A stretch of DNA of 64,000 nt, taken from the NCBI GenBank assembly GCA_022446885.1, contig JAKVBU010000015.1:1-64000 (forward strand). The letters are read 5' to 3'. Source of the DNA: Phycisphaerales bacterium. GTDB taxonomy: Bacteria > Planctomycetota > Phycisphaerae > Phycisphaerales > SM1A02. Below the pieces are notes generated by a model. That model made no database searches, was not told where the DNA came from, and saw nothing but the letters and a program-made list of their open reading frames with translations. Shown one piece after another: positions 41,749 through 50,835 of this stretch (the stretch's first letter is position 1; every line of letters starts with the position of its first letter). A program made the position numbers and the translations under genes.

Positions 41749-43478
41749 GTGTTCGATCCACACGAAACGGCGGTCTGGAGACCGTCCCTGAGGTTCCTCT
41801 GGGGCAGACGCTTGTCTCCAAGGGTGTCATCACCGATGAGCAACTGGCCGATGCACTGATGACCCAGCGAGAGCATGGGCACGACAAGCTCCTCGGTGAG
41901 GTCCTCTGCGATTTGGGCTTTGCCGATGAGACCGCCATCGCTGAGGCCTTGGCTGAATCGTGGGGTGTGCCTTTCGTGGCCCAGCCAGCTCGCACGGCAG
42001 ATCCAGGTGTGCTGGAACATCTCCCGCGTGAGTTCGTCGAGGAGCACCGGGTGCTTCCGCTGTTTCACGTTCGCAATACGCTGACGGTTGCCGTGCCAGA
42101 TCCGGCTGATCTGTGGTTGATCGAGGAGACAGCTCGCCTCTCGGGCGCCGAGGTGCAGGTTGCTGTAGCTGGCCGAAGTGAAATCGATGCTGCCATTCAG
42201 GCCTATCTCCCGGCAGCCAACGTATTCGTGATCGATGACATCTACGAAGACCTCAAGGAAGAGGACTTCAGTGTCGTCGAGCGGCAGGCCACGGAGCTTG
42301 CCGATCTGGAAGAGGTCGCAGGCCACGGCCCCGTCGTCAAACTGGTGAACTACATCGTGTTCAGCGCGGTACAGGAAGGCGCCTCTGATATTCACATCGA
42401 GCCCGACGACCATCGGCTGCGCGTGCGATTTCGCGTTGACGGCCGCTTGTACGAACGCTTGTCTCCACCGCACCGAATGCACGCGGCCATTGCCTCGCGC
42501 GTCAAGATCTTGAGCAATCTGGACATCTCTGAGCGGCGTGTTCCACAGGATGGCGACTGCAACGTGATGATCGAGGGGCGGCCAATCGACCTTCGTGTTT
42601 CCACAATGCCGGGCAAGTTCGGCGAGAAGGTGGTGATTCGAATCATCGACTCTCGCAATGCCCGCCTCGGGCTTGATCAACTGGGATTTGGTGCCCAGAT
42701 GCTCGAAGCGTGGAAGCAGGTGGTGGAACAGCCAAACGGCATCGCGCTCGTGACAGGCCCGACGGGTTCGGGTAAATCGACGACGCTCTACTCGGTGCTG
42801 CAGTCCATCAGCACCGATGAGATGAACATTTCGACCATCGAGGATCCCGTTGAAGCGAGGATTCCCGGCATCAATCAGTCGCAGGTGAACACCAAGGCGG
42901 GATTCACATTCGCAGGTGCGCTGCGGGCGATGTTGCGGCAGGATCCCGACATCATCATGGTTGGTGAGGTGCGTGATGCGGAGACCGCCGGAATCGTGAC
43001 GCAGGCAGCGCTCACCGGTCACTTGGTCTTCTCCACACTGCATACGAACGACGCACCGTCGGCGGTCACGCGACTGGTGAATCTGGGCGTCGAGCCCTAT
43101 CTGGTGGCGGCGACGCTGCGTGGGGTGCTTGCCCAGCGACTGGTTCGCAAGATCTGCCCGCACTGCAAGACGACGTTGGAGCCCGACGAACGCACTGAAG
43201 CCACGATTCGGGCCGGTGGATTCGATCCTGGTCAACTCTTCTGCGGCGCGGGTTGTTCGCGTTGCCGCAACACCGGGTACGCCGGCAGGCTGGGCGTCTT
43301 TGAACTCATGGTGCCCCGAGGCGCCGTGCTCGATGCAATCGCCGCCGGAGAGAGTCTGCAGGCGATTCGAGCAAGCCTTGAGGGGACTGACTTCAGGACA
43401 CTGCGAGACGACGGCTTGGAGAAGGTCGCTCGGGGTCTTACCACGCCTCAGGAGGTGCTCTACGCCGCCAGCCAATGA
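41745..43478 (+). CDS. gspE: Type II/IV secretion assembly ATPase (GspE/PilB)
   Basis: 577 residues. The N-terminal MshEN/GspEN domain starts PLGQTLVSKGVITDEQLADA and repeats as KLLGEVLCDLGFADETAIAE. The ATPase core has Walker A GPTGSGKSTT (Lys344), an Asp box (TIEDPVEARIPGINQ), Walker B DPDIIMVGEVRD and a His box (LTGHLVFSTLHTND). The Cys4 zinc motif is CPHC and CGAGCSRC. MshEN domains of related ATPases bind c-di-GMP; here the leading Arg of both repeats is replaced (Pro, Leu), so binding is uncertain. An HD-GYP enzyme encoded two genes upstream makes it plausible. It powers fibre assembly at the inner membrane. Confidence 0.96.
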   Translation: MSVRSTRNGGLETVPEVPLGQTLVSKGVITDEQLADALMTQREHGHDKLLGEVLCDLGFADETAIAEALAESWGVPFVAQPARTADPGVLEHLPREFVEEHRVLPLFHVRNTLTVAVPDPADLWLIEETARLSGAEVQVAVAGRSEIDAAIQAYLPAANVFVIDDIYEDLKEEDFSVVERQATELADLEEVAGHGPVVKLVNYIVFSAVQEGASDIHIEPDDHRLRVRFRVDGRLYERLSPPHRMHAAIASRVKILSNLDISERRVPQDGDCNVMIEGRPIDLRVSTMPGKFGEKVVIRIIDSRNARLGLDQLGFGAQMLEAWKQVVEQPNGIALVTGPTGSGKSTTLYSVLQSISTDEMNISTIEDPVEARIPGINQSQVNTKAGFTFAGALRAMLRQDPDIIMVGEVRDAETAGIVTQAALTGHLVFSTLHTNDAPSAVTRLVNLGVEPYLVAATLRGVLAQRLVRKICPHCKTTLEPDERTEATIRAGGFDPGQLFCGAGCSRCRNTGYAGRLGVFELMVPRGAVLDAIAAGESLQAIRASLEGTDFRTLRDDGLEKVARGLTTPQEVLYAASQ

Positions 43479-43503
43479 CTGACTTGGCTTCGAGCATCAA
43501 CCC

Positions 43504-44775
43504 ATGACTTCGCTCACTACCCAACTCGATGCGGTTTCGGAAGCGTCAAGCAGCACGTTCGCCTGGCGAGCTCGCCGCGCAGACGGTGAAGTGGTCACCG
43601 GCACCCTGCTGGCGCCCGATCGCGATGCGGTGGCGTGTCAGTTGCGTGCGGATGGCCTGATCGTGACGGCGATCAAACCTGCAGGGCTGACAGTTGACTT
43701 CGATCAGGAAGCTCGGGAGATGCGAACCAGCGCCGGCGCTCGGCGCATCAAACGCAGCGATGTAGCACTGTTCTGTCAGCAGTTGGGCGTGATGCTCGAG
43801 ACCGGCGTGCCTCTGCCCGAGGCGCTGGAGGCCATCGAGCGTCAGACACGCAAACGTGAGGTGGCGCAGCTGGTGCACGACATCCAGGTCGAGGTGTGTG
43901 GTGGTACGCCGCTGAGCCGGGCCTTCGCATCGCGGTCGCGGATCTTCCCGCCCGTCGTGATTTCGCTGGTAAAGGCATCGGAGGCCAGCGGAACGATGGC
44001 GCTCATGCTTGATCGCGTTGGCGACTATCTCAACCGCGAATTGCGCACTCGTCGCCAGGTGACAGGCGCTCTGACGTACCCGACATTCATGCTCGGCACG
44101 GCATTCGCGGTTGTCGCTTTCATGCTGGTCGTGATCCTGCCCCGCTTTGCCCGCATCTACGAGATGAAGGCGGCGGCGCTGCCGGGGCCAACCCGCTTCA
44201 TGATCGCGCTGGGAGATGTGCTGCGGCATGACTGGATCTGGTGGGCGCCGTCGTTGCTCGTACTTGTCGGGATCTTCTTCATGTGGCGGCGAACCCAAGG
44301 CGGCCGTCAGACGCTCGACTGGATCAAACTTCGGTTGCCAGTGATCGGGCCGATGGTGTCGCTTCTGTATGTGGCTCGTTCAACGCGAACCATGGCGACG
44401 CTGCTGGCTGGCGGCGTCGGGCTGCTGGACGTCATTCGGATCTGCCGTGGCATCACCGACAATCGGGCCTTTGACGCGCTGTGGATCGACATGGAGTCAC
44501 GCGTTCGTGACGGCAAGCCCATGAGCGGCGCATTCGCGGCCTCGGCCCATGTGCCTCCAGATGTGGCTTCGATGATCGCATCAGGTGAGCGATCGGGCCG
44601 ATTGCCAGAGGTCATGGAGACGGTTGCCACGCGAACCGACGAAACGCTCGAGGCCGGGATCAAGCGGGCCACGTCGATGATTGAGCCTGTCCTGATCGTG
44701 GTGATGGGCATCATCGTGGGCTCGGTGGCGCTGGCGCTGCTGCTGCCTGTCTTCAAGATGAGCACAATGGTGTAG
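43504..44775 (+). CDS. gspF: Type II/IV secretion inner-membrane platform protein (GspF/PilC)
   Basis: 423 residues with two T2SF domains. The first is cytoplasmic (DVALFCQQLGVMLETGVPLP, IQVEVCGGTPLSRAFASRS) followed by membrane helices (TLGTAFAVVAFMLVVILPRF-like segment and WWAPSLLVLVGIFFMW). The second is RSTRTMATLLAGGVGLLDVI with MIASGERSGRLPEVMETV, then a last helix (PVLIVVMGIIVGSVALALLL). It is the last gene of the operon and converges with dus. Confidence 0.95.
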   Translation: MTSLTTQLDAVSEASSSTFAWRARRADGEVVTGTLLAPDRDAVACQLRADGLIVTAIKPAGLTVDFDQEAREMRTSAGARRIKRSDVALFCQQLGVMLETGVPLPEALEAIERQTRKREVAQLVHDIQVEVCGGTPLSRAFASRSRIFPPVVISLVKASEASGTMALMLDRVGDYLNRELRTRRQVTGALTYPTFMLGTAFAVVAFMLVVILPRFARIYEMKAAALPGPTRFMIALGDVLRHDWIWWAPSLLVLVGIFFMWRRTQGGRQTLDWIKLRLPVIGPMVSLLYVARSTRTMATLLAGGVGLLDVIRICRGITDNRAFDALWIDMESRVRDGKPMSGAFAASAHVPPDVASMIASGERSGRLPEVMETVATRTDETLEAGIKRATSMIEPVLIVVMGIIVGSVALALLLPVFKMSTMV

Positions 44776-44799
44776 CGAGGGTCGGACACCGGACGCTAC
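44772..44799. terminator. Weak hairpin between gspF and dus (convergent)
   Basis: GTAGCG (44772-44777) pairs with CGCTAC (44794-44799). It spans the end of gspF and lies between convergent genes, the usual place for a bidirectional terminator, but the stem is only 6 bp and there is no U-tract. Confidence 0.3.
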
Positions 44800-44843
44800 C
44801 GGTCAGTGGGCATCGACGGGGCGGTGGGATTCGCGGGGATGAC

Positions 44844-45896
44844 TCAGACCATCTGCCGCCGCATTGCTTGGGCGTCCTTGCCTTCAAGGACCGGCCTGGG
44901 CGCCCAGCCGCGTTGGGCCCGACGCTGCCAGAAATCGAGTACCTGGCGGATTTCCGCGGACGATTGTGCGGTTCGAATGCCTTCCTTGAGGCCCTTCACA
45001 TGGCCCATGGTTCTCGCGAACCTGGCGATGCCGCTGCTCATGCGGTGCAGCGCGGCTCGTTCGTCCAGGTGCTCCAGAATCAAATCCAAGTGACGCAGCA
45101 GGATGCCGAGTTTGTCTTGGAACGAGGGCTCGGGCATGGGCACACCGTTCTCAAGCAGTGATGCGATCTGAGCGAAGATCCAGGGGCGGCGCAGCGCCCC
45201 GCGGGCGATCATCACGCCATCGCATCCGGTGACCTGCATCATGTGTTGCGCATCGGCTGCCACTTCGATGTCGCCATTACCGATGACTGGGATGGCATCA
45301 ACTGCGCCTACCACTGCGGCAATGCCCTCGAGGCATGCATTGCCCTTGAAGAACTGCTCGGTGGTTCGACCGTGCACAGTGACTGCGGCGATACCGACCT
45401 GTTCCAGTTGTCTCGCCAGATCGGGCCCCACGATACGGGTGTTGTCCCACCCCAGTCGGATCTTGGCGGTCACTGGCACGCCGGTGCGAGGTGTCACGGC
45501 TTCGACGATTCGCTCGGCCAAACGCACGGTGGAATCGACATCGCACAGCAACAAGGAACCGCCGTGCTTCTTGGCGACCTTGTCCACGGGGCAACCCATG
45601 TTGATGTCCACGACGCGGGCACCGTGGTCCACGGCCCATACTCCCGCTTCGGGCAGGGGGTCTTGGGCATTGCCATAGAGTTGCATGCACAGGGGGTCAT
45701 CGCCGGGAGCGGTTGCCGCCAGTTGCATCGCCTTGGGCGTGCCCCGCAACACGCTGTGCACATTGAGCAGATCTGTACTGGCCAGTCCAACTCCACCAAG
45801 GCTGCGACACAGCAATCTGAAGGGCAGATCGGTGTGTCCGGCCATCGGTGCAAGCAGCGCCGGTGATTGCAGGTGGACATTGCCAATGCGGAGCAT
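44844..45896 (-). CDS. dusB: tRNA-dihydrouridine synthase
   Basis: 350 residues from ATG 45896 ([12 protein letters not shown]); ATG 45926 would add 10 residues with no ribosome site either. It is an FMN-dependent TIM barrel: [26 protein letters not shown], the active-site Cys in [42 protein letters not shown] and [13 protein letters not shown]. It reduces a uridine in the tRNA D-loop with NADPH. The DusB subgroup assignment is likely but not certain. It is divergent from dnaK. Confidence 0.93.
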   Translation of the reverse strand: MLRIGNVHLQSPALLAPMAGHTDLPFRLLCRSLGGVGLASTDLLNVHSVLRGTPKAMQLAATAPGDDPLCMQLYGNAQDPLPEAGVWAVDHGARVVDINMGCPVDKVAKKHGGSLLLCDVDSTVRLAERIVEAVTPRTGVPVTAKIRLGWDNTRIVGPDLARQLEQVGIAAVTVHGRTTEQFFKGNACLEGIAAVVGAVDAIPVIGNGDIEVAADAQHMMQVTGCDGVMIARGALRRPWIFAQIASLLENGVPMPEPSFQDKLGILLRHLDLILEHLDERAALHRMSSGIARFARTMGHVKGLKEGIRTAQSSAEIRQVLDFWQRRAQRGWAPRPVLEGKDAQAMRRQMV

Positions 45897-46151
45897 CGTC
45901 GGCCATGGTCCGGCGTGGTGGTGCATGGTGCAAGCGGGGAATGCACACCAGTGCCGCGATGGGCATCGGTTCGGAATCCCGACCTATGGGCAGTCTTGGT
46001 CATATGGACAGAATCCGGGTTGTCATGCCCGCGTCCTCCTCTCTGGACGACCTGCTCGCTGGACGACAGGTCACTGGGCCCTTCTGTCGCTGATCCCGGG
46101 TTTGAGGTCCAGCGGGGCAAGCCGTGACCTCATGGGGCCTGCAATGAGGCC

Positions 46152-46168
46152 TTCTGAGGCGTTCTGAG
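46152..46168. repeat. Two TTCTGAG direct repeats 10 bp apart upstream of dnaK
   Basis: TTCTGAG at 46152-46158 and 46162-46168 lie one helical turn apart, about 90-100 bp upstream of the -24 element. They could add to an activator site. The 45897-46344 gap is otherwise explained by the dnaK control region. Confidence 0.25.
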
Positions 46169-46176
46169 CAGGGGCG

Positions 46177-46191
46177 CTGCCGTTCTGGCAG
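46177..46191. promoter_or_regulatory. Candidate enhancer dyad CTGCC-N5-GGCAG upstream of dnaK
   Basis: CTGCC gttct GGCAG is centred about 70 bp upstream of the -24 GG at 46254. It shares CTGCC-N-TTCT-GGCA with the hsp20-B copy at almost identical spacing. Confidence 0.5.
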
Positions 46192-46251
46192 GGCTGAGGG
46201 CGGCCAGAGGGGCGAAAAAGGCTGTTTTTTTGATGACCAGGCGTGGCCGCT

Positions 46252-46268
46252 TTGGCACGCCCCTTGCT
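46252..46268 (+). promoter_or_regulatory. Sigma-54 (-24/-12) promoter of dnaK
   Basis: TTGGCACG-CCCC-TTGCT matches the sigma-54 consensus (YTGGCACG-N4-TTGCW) at every defined position, with 10 bp between GG (46254-46255) and GC (46266-46267). The predicted start near 46279 gives a leader of about 66 nt. No CIRCE element or sigma-32-like promoter is seen in the gap. Confidence 0.7.
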
Positions 46269-46280
46269 CTGTTTCTTCCG

Positions 46281-46324
46281 GTGGGCATTGCGCCCACACG
46301 AGGCTGATCCACGGAGGACCGTGG
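46281..46324 (+). promoter_or_regulatory. Two tandem hairpins in the dnaK leader
   Basis: GTGGGC-attgc-GCCCAC (46281-46297) and CCACGG-agga-CCGTGG (46309-46324), each a perfect 6-bp stem. The second exposes AGGA in its loop just before the true ribosome site AAGGAGG (46332-46338). They could tune mRNA stability or translation. Confidence 0.4.
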
Positions 46325-46344
46325 CGGCCGCAAGGAGGACCCTC

Positions 46345-48258
46345 ATGTCCAAAATTATCGGTATCGATCTGGGCACCACGAACAGCTGCGTCGCCGTCAT
46401 GGAAGGCGACCAACCCAAGGTGCTCATCAATGCTTCCGGAAACCGCACCACGCCCTCCGTCGTGGCGTTCACCGACAAGGGTGACCGCCTGGTGGGCGAG
46501 CCTGCTCGACATCAGCAGGTGACCAACCCGACAAACACCATCTTCTCCATCAAGCGGTTCATGGGCCGTCGTCATGACGAGGTGCAGGCCGAAGAGAAGA
46601 TCGTGCCCTACACCCTCACCGGCGACGACCACGTCGAGGTGGAAGTTGGTGGTAAGTCTTACAGCCCGCCGGAAATCTCGGCGATGTTGCTGCGTGAACT
46701 CAAGCGGATCGCTGAGGAGTATCTCGGTGAAAGCGTAAGCAGTGCCGTCATCACGGTGCCTGCCTACTTCAACGACTCGCAGCGGCAGGCCACCAAGGAC
46801 GCCGGTGAGATTGCCGGGCTCAAGGTGGAGCGCATCATCAATGAACCTACGGCGGCCGCTCTGGCTTACGGGCTTGAAAAGAAGAGCAACACCAAGATCG
46901 CTGTGTTCGACCTGGGCGGCGGTACGTTTGACGTGTCCGTGCTCGACATCGGAGACGGCGTCTTCGAGGTGCTCGCCACGAACGGCGACACGCATCTTGG
47001 TGGTGACGACTTCGATCAGGTGCTCATCGACCACATCGCCGAGGAGTTCCGCAAGACCGAGGGCATCGACATCCGCAATGACGCGATGGCATTGCAGCGC
47101 CTCAAGGAAGCCGCGGAGAAGGCCAAGTGTGAGCTTTCACAGCAGCTGGAGACGTCGGTCAATCTGCCCTTCATCACGGCAGACCAGAACGGCCCCAAGC
47201 ACCTGCAGGTGACGATTACCCGGGCGACCTTCGAGTCGCTGGCCAAGAGCCTGCTCGACCGGCTGGTCGAGCCATGCCGAACTGCGCTCAAGGATGCCGG
47301 CCTCAGCGCCGGTGGCGTGGGCGAGGTGGTCATGGTCGGTGGCAGCACCCGAATCCCCAAGGTGCAGGAGATCGCCAAGGAGATCTTCGGTACGGGTGAG
47401 CTCGACAAGTCGATCAACCCCGACGAGGTTGTCGCGGTTGGCGCTGCCATTCAAGGTGGTGTGCTGCAGGGCGACGTCAAGGACGTGCTGCTGCTGGATG
47501 TCACGCCGCTGAGTTTGGGCGTTGAGACGCTCGGTGGGCTGATGACCGGTCTGATCGAGAAGAACACGACCATTCCCACGTCACGCAAGGAGACCTTCTC
47601 CACTGCAGCCGACAGTCAAACGTCGGTGACGATCCACGTGCTCCAGGGTGAACGAGAGTTCGCCAAGGACAACCGCACGCTGGGCAAGTTCGATCTGGCT
47701 GACATTCCGCCGGCCCCACGCGGTATGCCGCAGATCGAGGTTGAGTTCGCCATTGACGCCAACGGCATCCTGAAGGTCTCCGCGACTGACAAGGCCACCG
47801 GCAAGAGCCAGAACATCGAGATCACCGGCTCGTCAGGGCTCTCGTCCGACGAGATTGACAAGATGAAGGCCGACGCCGAAGCCAATGCTGGCGAGGACAA
47901 GGCCCGGCGCGAACTCATCGAGGTTCGAAATCAGGGCGAGCAGATCGCCTACCAGGTGCGCAAGCAACTGGAAGAGCACGGCGACAAGGTTGATGCGTCC
48001 GTCATGGGCACCATTGAGTCCGCCGTCTCGAACCTCGAAGAGAAGGTCAAGGGTGACGACAAGGCGGCCATCGAGGCGGCCATCAAACAGGTCACTGACT
48101 CCGCACAGGAGTTGGGCAAGGCTGCCTACGAGGCTGCTGCTGCCCAGCAGACTGCAGGCGAGGCCGCCGGTGAAGGCGACGATTGCTGCGGTGGCGGTGA
48201 GTGCTCTGCAGATGACGTCATCGACGCTGAGTACGAGGTGAAGGACGACAAGTCCTGA
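46345..48258 (+). CDS. dnaK: Molecular chaperone DnaK (Hsp70)
   Basis: 637 residues from ATG 46345 after AAGGAGG. ATPase motifs: [71 protein letters not shown] and [15 protein letters not shown]. The substrate domain contains [18 protein letters not shown] and [20 protein letters not shown]. The tail ends in [13 protein letters not shown] and then [13 protein letters not shown]; three Cys in the disordered tail are unusual. dnaK stands alone, without grpE or dnaJ, behind a sigma-54-like promoter and before a hairpin terminator. Confidence 0.98.
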   Translation: MSKIIGIDLGTTNSCVAVMEGDQPKVLINASGNRTTPSVVAFTDKGDRLVGEPARHQQVTNPTNTIFSIKRFMGRRHDEVQAEEKIVPYTLTGDDHVEVEVGGKSYSPPEISAMLLRELKRIAEEYLGESVSSAVITVPAYFNDSQRQATKDAGEIAGLKVERIINEPTAAALAYGLEKKSNTKIAVFDLGGGTFDVSVLDIGDGVFEVLATNGDTHLGGDDFDQVLIDHIAEEFRKTEGIDIRNDAMALQRLKEAAEKAKCELSQQLETSVNLPFITADQNGPKHLQVTITRATFESLAKSLLDRLVEPCRTALKDAGLSAGGVGEVVMVGGSTRIPKVQEIAKEIFGTGELDKSINPDEVVAVGAAIQGGVLQGDVKDVLLLDVTPLSLGVETLGGLMTGLIEKNTTIPTSRKETFSTAADSQTSVTIHVLQGEREFAKDNRTLGKFDLADIPPAPRGMPQIEVEFAIDANGILKVSATDKATGKSQNIEITGSSGLSSDEIDKMKADAEANAGEDKARRELIEVRNQGEQIAYQVRKQLEEHGDKVDASVMGTIESAVSNLEEKVKGDDKAAIEAAIKQVTDSAQELGKAAYEAAAAQQTAGEAAGEGDDCCGGGECSADDVIDAEYEVKDDKS

Positions 48259-48312
48259 GCCGACAAGGAACTTCGTCGTGAAGCCGAGGGAACGGCGACA
48301 CGAAATCGCGTC

Positions 48313-48345
48313 AGCGCCCCCGGACATCGGTTGTTCGGGGGTGCT
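48313..48345 (+). terminator. Hairpin after dnaK
   Basis: AGCGCCCCCG (48313-48322) pairs with CGGGGGTGCT (48336-48345), 10 bp with one G-U pair and a 13-nt loop. No U-tract follows. It is the likely end of the dnaK transcript. Confidence 0.5.
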
Positions 48346-48426
48346 GTGCATGAGGCACTTGCCTTTCACGAGATTTAGGGGACACTGTGGTGGTAATCGT
48401 CCCGGGGAGGGATGAGGAGCAACTCA

Positions 48427-50694
48427 GTGCTGCAATCGACTCTTCTGCCTTTCATCGCTCTGGTATTGACTTCCGGTACGCCGATGCCGGATCCGGCGGA
48501 CTATGCGGGGCGTCAGGTCGTGTCCATAGAGATCGACGACCCTGCAGATCTCCACGCCCTGCTGGATGGGGGTATGAACTGTCTGGCGTGCACCCCAGGT
48601 GCGGGATCGCATCCGTGGGTGGTCGATGCGGTGGACTTGGCGACGATTGAGGCGATGGGTCTGCCTTGGCAGGTGCTGGTTGATGATCTGCAGCGATTCA
48701 CGGCCGAGCGCAATGCGCTGCGGCGCAGTGTTCGTGGAGGCGATTATTACGACGACTACCGAACGCTCGATGAGGCGAATGATCGTCTGGATTCGCTGGC
48801 GGCCGACTTTCCGGATCTTGTGACACCGGTGATGTTGGGATTGAGTCACGAGGGGCGTGAGATTCGAGGCATCGTGATTCGAGCGGGAGCGGACAACGGC
48901 CGGCCCGCCGTGCTGTTCAATGGATGCCAACATGCCCGCGAGTGGATTTCGCCCATGACTGTCATGTACATCGGTGAGCGATTACTCGAAGGGTATGGCA
49001 CAGATGATCGCATCACCCAGCTGTTGCAGCGGCTGGAAGTGGTGGTCGTGCCCATCGTAAATCCCGATGGCTATGCCCACACTTATGCCGGAGGGGGTGA
49101 TCGGTATTGGCGCAAGAATCGTCGTGACAACGGGACGACCTGTGCCGGTGTCGACCTGAATCGCAACTGGGGTGTTGACTGGAATGGTGGGGAGAGCACC
49201 AGCTCAGATCCTTGCAGCGACATCTATGTCGGTCCATCGTCGATGAGTGAGCCGGAGGTGCAGGCACTGGCCGACTACTGTCTTGGGCACGGGAACATCG
49301 TTGCCCAGATCGACTACCACGCCTTCAGCGAGCTGATTCTTGAGCCCAGCGGGTACTCGCCTGTTCCGCCGCCGGATTGGGACGAGTTGCACGGCTTGGG
49401 AGTGTCGATGCGTGAGGCGATCGCCGATGTGCACGGTCACAGTTACACAGCGGATACGCCCTGTAACATTCTGTATTGCGCGAGCGGCACGCTGATCGAC
49501 TGGCCCTACGAAACCTACGGGGCTGCTGCCTATTGCATTGAGTTGCGTCCGGCCTCGGGTGGAGTCGGCGGCTTCGATCCGCCGCCGAGTGAGATTCGTC
49601 CGTGTGCAGAAGAGAATCTCGAGGGTGCATTGGCGATGCTCGATTGGTTCGGTGCCGCCATGACCTTGGGGTTGCCCGAAGGTGCGCCCACGGTGGTTCG
49701 GACCGATGGGCCGACCATGTTCCCCGTACGAATCACCGAGATCGGCGAGCAGGTGGGGGCAGCCTCCTTGCACTGGCGAGGAGAGGAAGGCGATTGGTCG
49801 ACGACAGCTTTGTCACACGATGCAGGCGAGCTCTGGATGGCGTCGCTTCCAGCCTTTGCCTGTGCGGACATGCCCGAGTACTTCATCGAAGTAGAGTCGA
49901 CTGTGGGAACGATCATGCGTCTGCCCGAGAGTGCACCAGGAACGGTGTTTGCTGCCACGCCGATGAGTCAGATTGACGTGATCTATGAGCACGATGGGGA
50001 GACCGATGATGGCTGGCAGACTGCTGGCGATGCAGCCGATGGCCAGTGGGAACGTGGTGTTCCTGTTGGTGGCGGTGTGCGAGGAGATCCCCCGACCGAT
50101 TTTGATGGCTCAGGCGCGTGTTGGTTGACAGACAATGTGTCGGGCAACAGCGATGTTGATGACGGTACGACGAGGCTGATCACTCCGTCACTTGCGATTG
50201 ATGGTGAAGGGTTGGAGTTGTCCTACGCTCGATGGTTCAGCAATGACTTTGGTGCAAGCCCGGGTGAGGATAGGCTCATGGTCGAGTGGACCGATGATCT
50301 CGGCGTCGACAATTGGCGGCCGCTCGAGACAGTCGGCCCCACCGGTGACGGAACGCACGGGGGCTGGATCGAGGTGAGCCACGACCTGGCCGGAGTTGAT
50401 GGGATTCCATCGGCAGGCGACATCTGGCTTCGCTTCAGCGCTGAGGACATCGGTGATGGCAGTGTGGTCGAGGCGGGTGTTGATGCCGTGTTGCTGCAGC
50501 AGATGATCTGCGAGGACAAGGTTGAGCCGTGCCTGGGCGATGTCGATGGATCGGGAGACGTGGGCGTGAATGACATCCTCGCCGTGCTGGCGGCCTTCGG
50601 TTCGTCGGATCCGTCAGGCGACGCTGATGGCGACGGGGTTGTCAATGTCGACGACATTCTCGTTGTTGTGGCTGGCTGGGGGCCCTGCGGCTGA
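48427..50694 (+). CDS. Secreted zinc carboxypeptidase (M14) with C-terminal dockerin-like repeat
   Basis: 755 residues from GTG 48427, whose AGGAG lies 7 nt upstream; ATG 48412 adds 5 residues but its GGAGG is too close. A signal peptide (LLPFIALVLTSG) is followed by the M14 domain: zinc ligands His169 and Glu172 in HAREW, His298 in DYHAF, the catalytic Glu372 in YCIELRP, and the substrate site YWRKNRR and DLNRNW. A beta-rich middle part (about 430-690) follows, then two dockerin/EF-hand loops (DVDGSGDVGVND, DADGDGVVNVDD) ending in WGPCG. It digests peptides outside the cell; the dockerin tail may anchor it. Confidence 0.94.
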   Translation: MLQSTLLPFIALVLTSGTPMPDPADYAGRQVVSIEIDDPADLHALLDGGMNCLACTPGAGSHPWVVDAVDLATIEAMGLPWQVLVDDLQRFTAERNALRRSVRGGDYYDDYRTLDEANDRLDSLAADFPDLVTPVMLGLSHEGREIRGIVIRAGADNGRPAVLFNGCQHAREWISPMTVMYIGERLLEGYGTDDRITQLLQRLEVVVVPIVNPDGYAHTYAGGGDRYWRKNRRDNGTTCAGVDLNRNWGVDWNGGESTSSDPCSDIYVGPSSMSEPEVQALADYCLGHGNIVAQIDYHAFSELILEPSGYSPVPPPDWDELHGLGVSMREAIADVHGHSYTADTPCNILYCASGTLIDWPYETYGAAAYCIELRPASGGVGGFDPPPSEIRPCAEENLEGALAMLDWFGAAMTLGLPEGAPTVVRTDGPTMFPVRITEIGEQVGAASLHWRGEEGDWSTTALSHDAGELWMASLPAFACADMPEYFIEVESTVGTIMRLPESAPGTVFAATPMSQIDVIYEHDGETDDGWQTAGDAADGQWERGVPVGGGVRGDPPTDFDGSGACWLTDNVSGNSDVDDGTTRLITPSLAIDGEGLELSYARWFSNDFGASPGEDRLMVEWTDDLGVDNWRPLETVGPTGDGTHGGWIEVSHDLAGVDGIPSAGDIWLRFSAEDIGDGSVVEAGVDAVLLQQMICEDKVEPCLGDVDGSGDVGVNDILAVLAAFGSSDPSGDADGDGVVNVDDILVVVAGWGPCG

Positions 50695-50835
50695 TTGATG
50701 TTCAGTGGCTGACAGGGTCTCGACAGTTCCTGAGATCGTCTGGAATCATGCTGGGTCTAGCCGGTGGATCCGCGGTGCTTCAGTTTGTTGCTCAGCATCT
50801 CGACAGGTCAAGAGATGGGGCGGTAGTCTCGGTCC

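Noticed and set aside
41598-43475. 625-codon open frame antisense to gspE
   Set aside because: It is the shadow of a strongly coding GC-rich gene. Its translation is His/Arg/Gln-rich with no family motif, while the sense strand encodes an unmistakable GspE.
46000-47034. 344-codon open frame antisense to dnaK
   Set aside because: A shadow of the conserved dnaK ATPase domain, as often seen opposite Hsp70 genes; no independent evidence.
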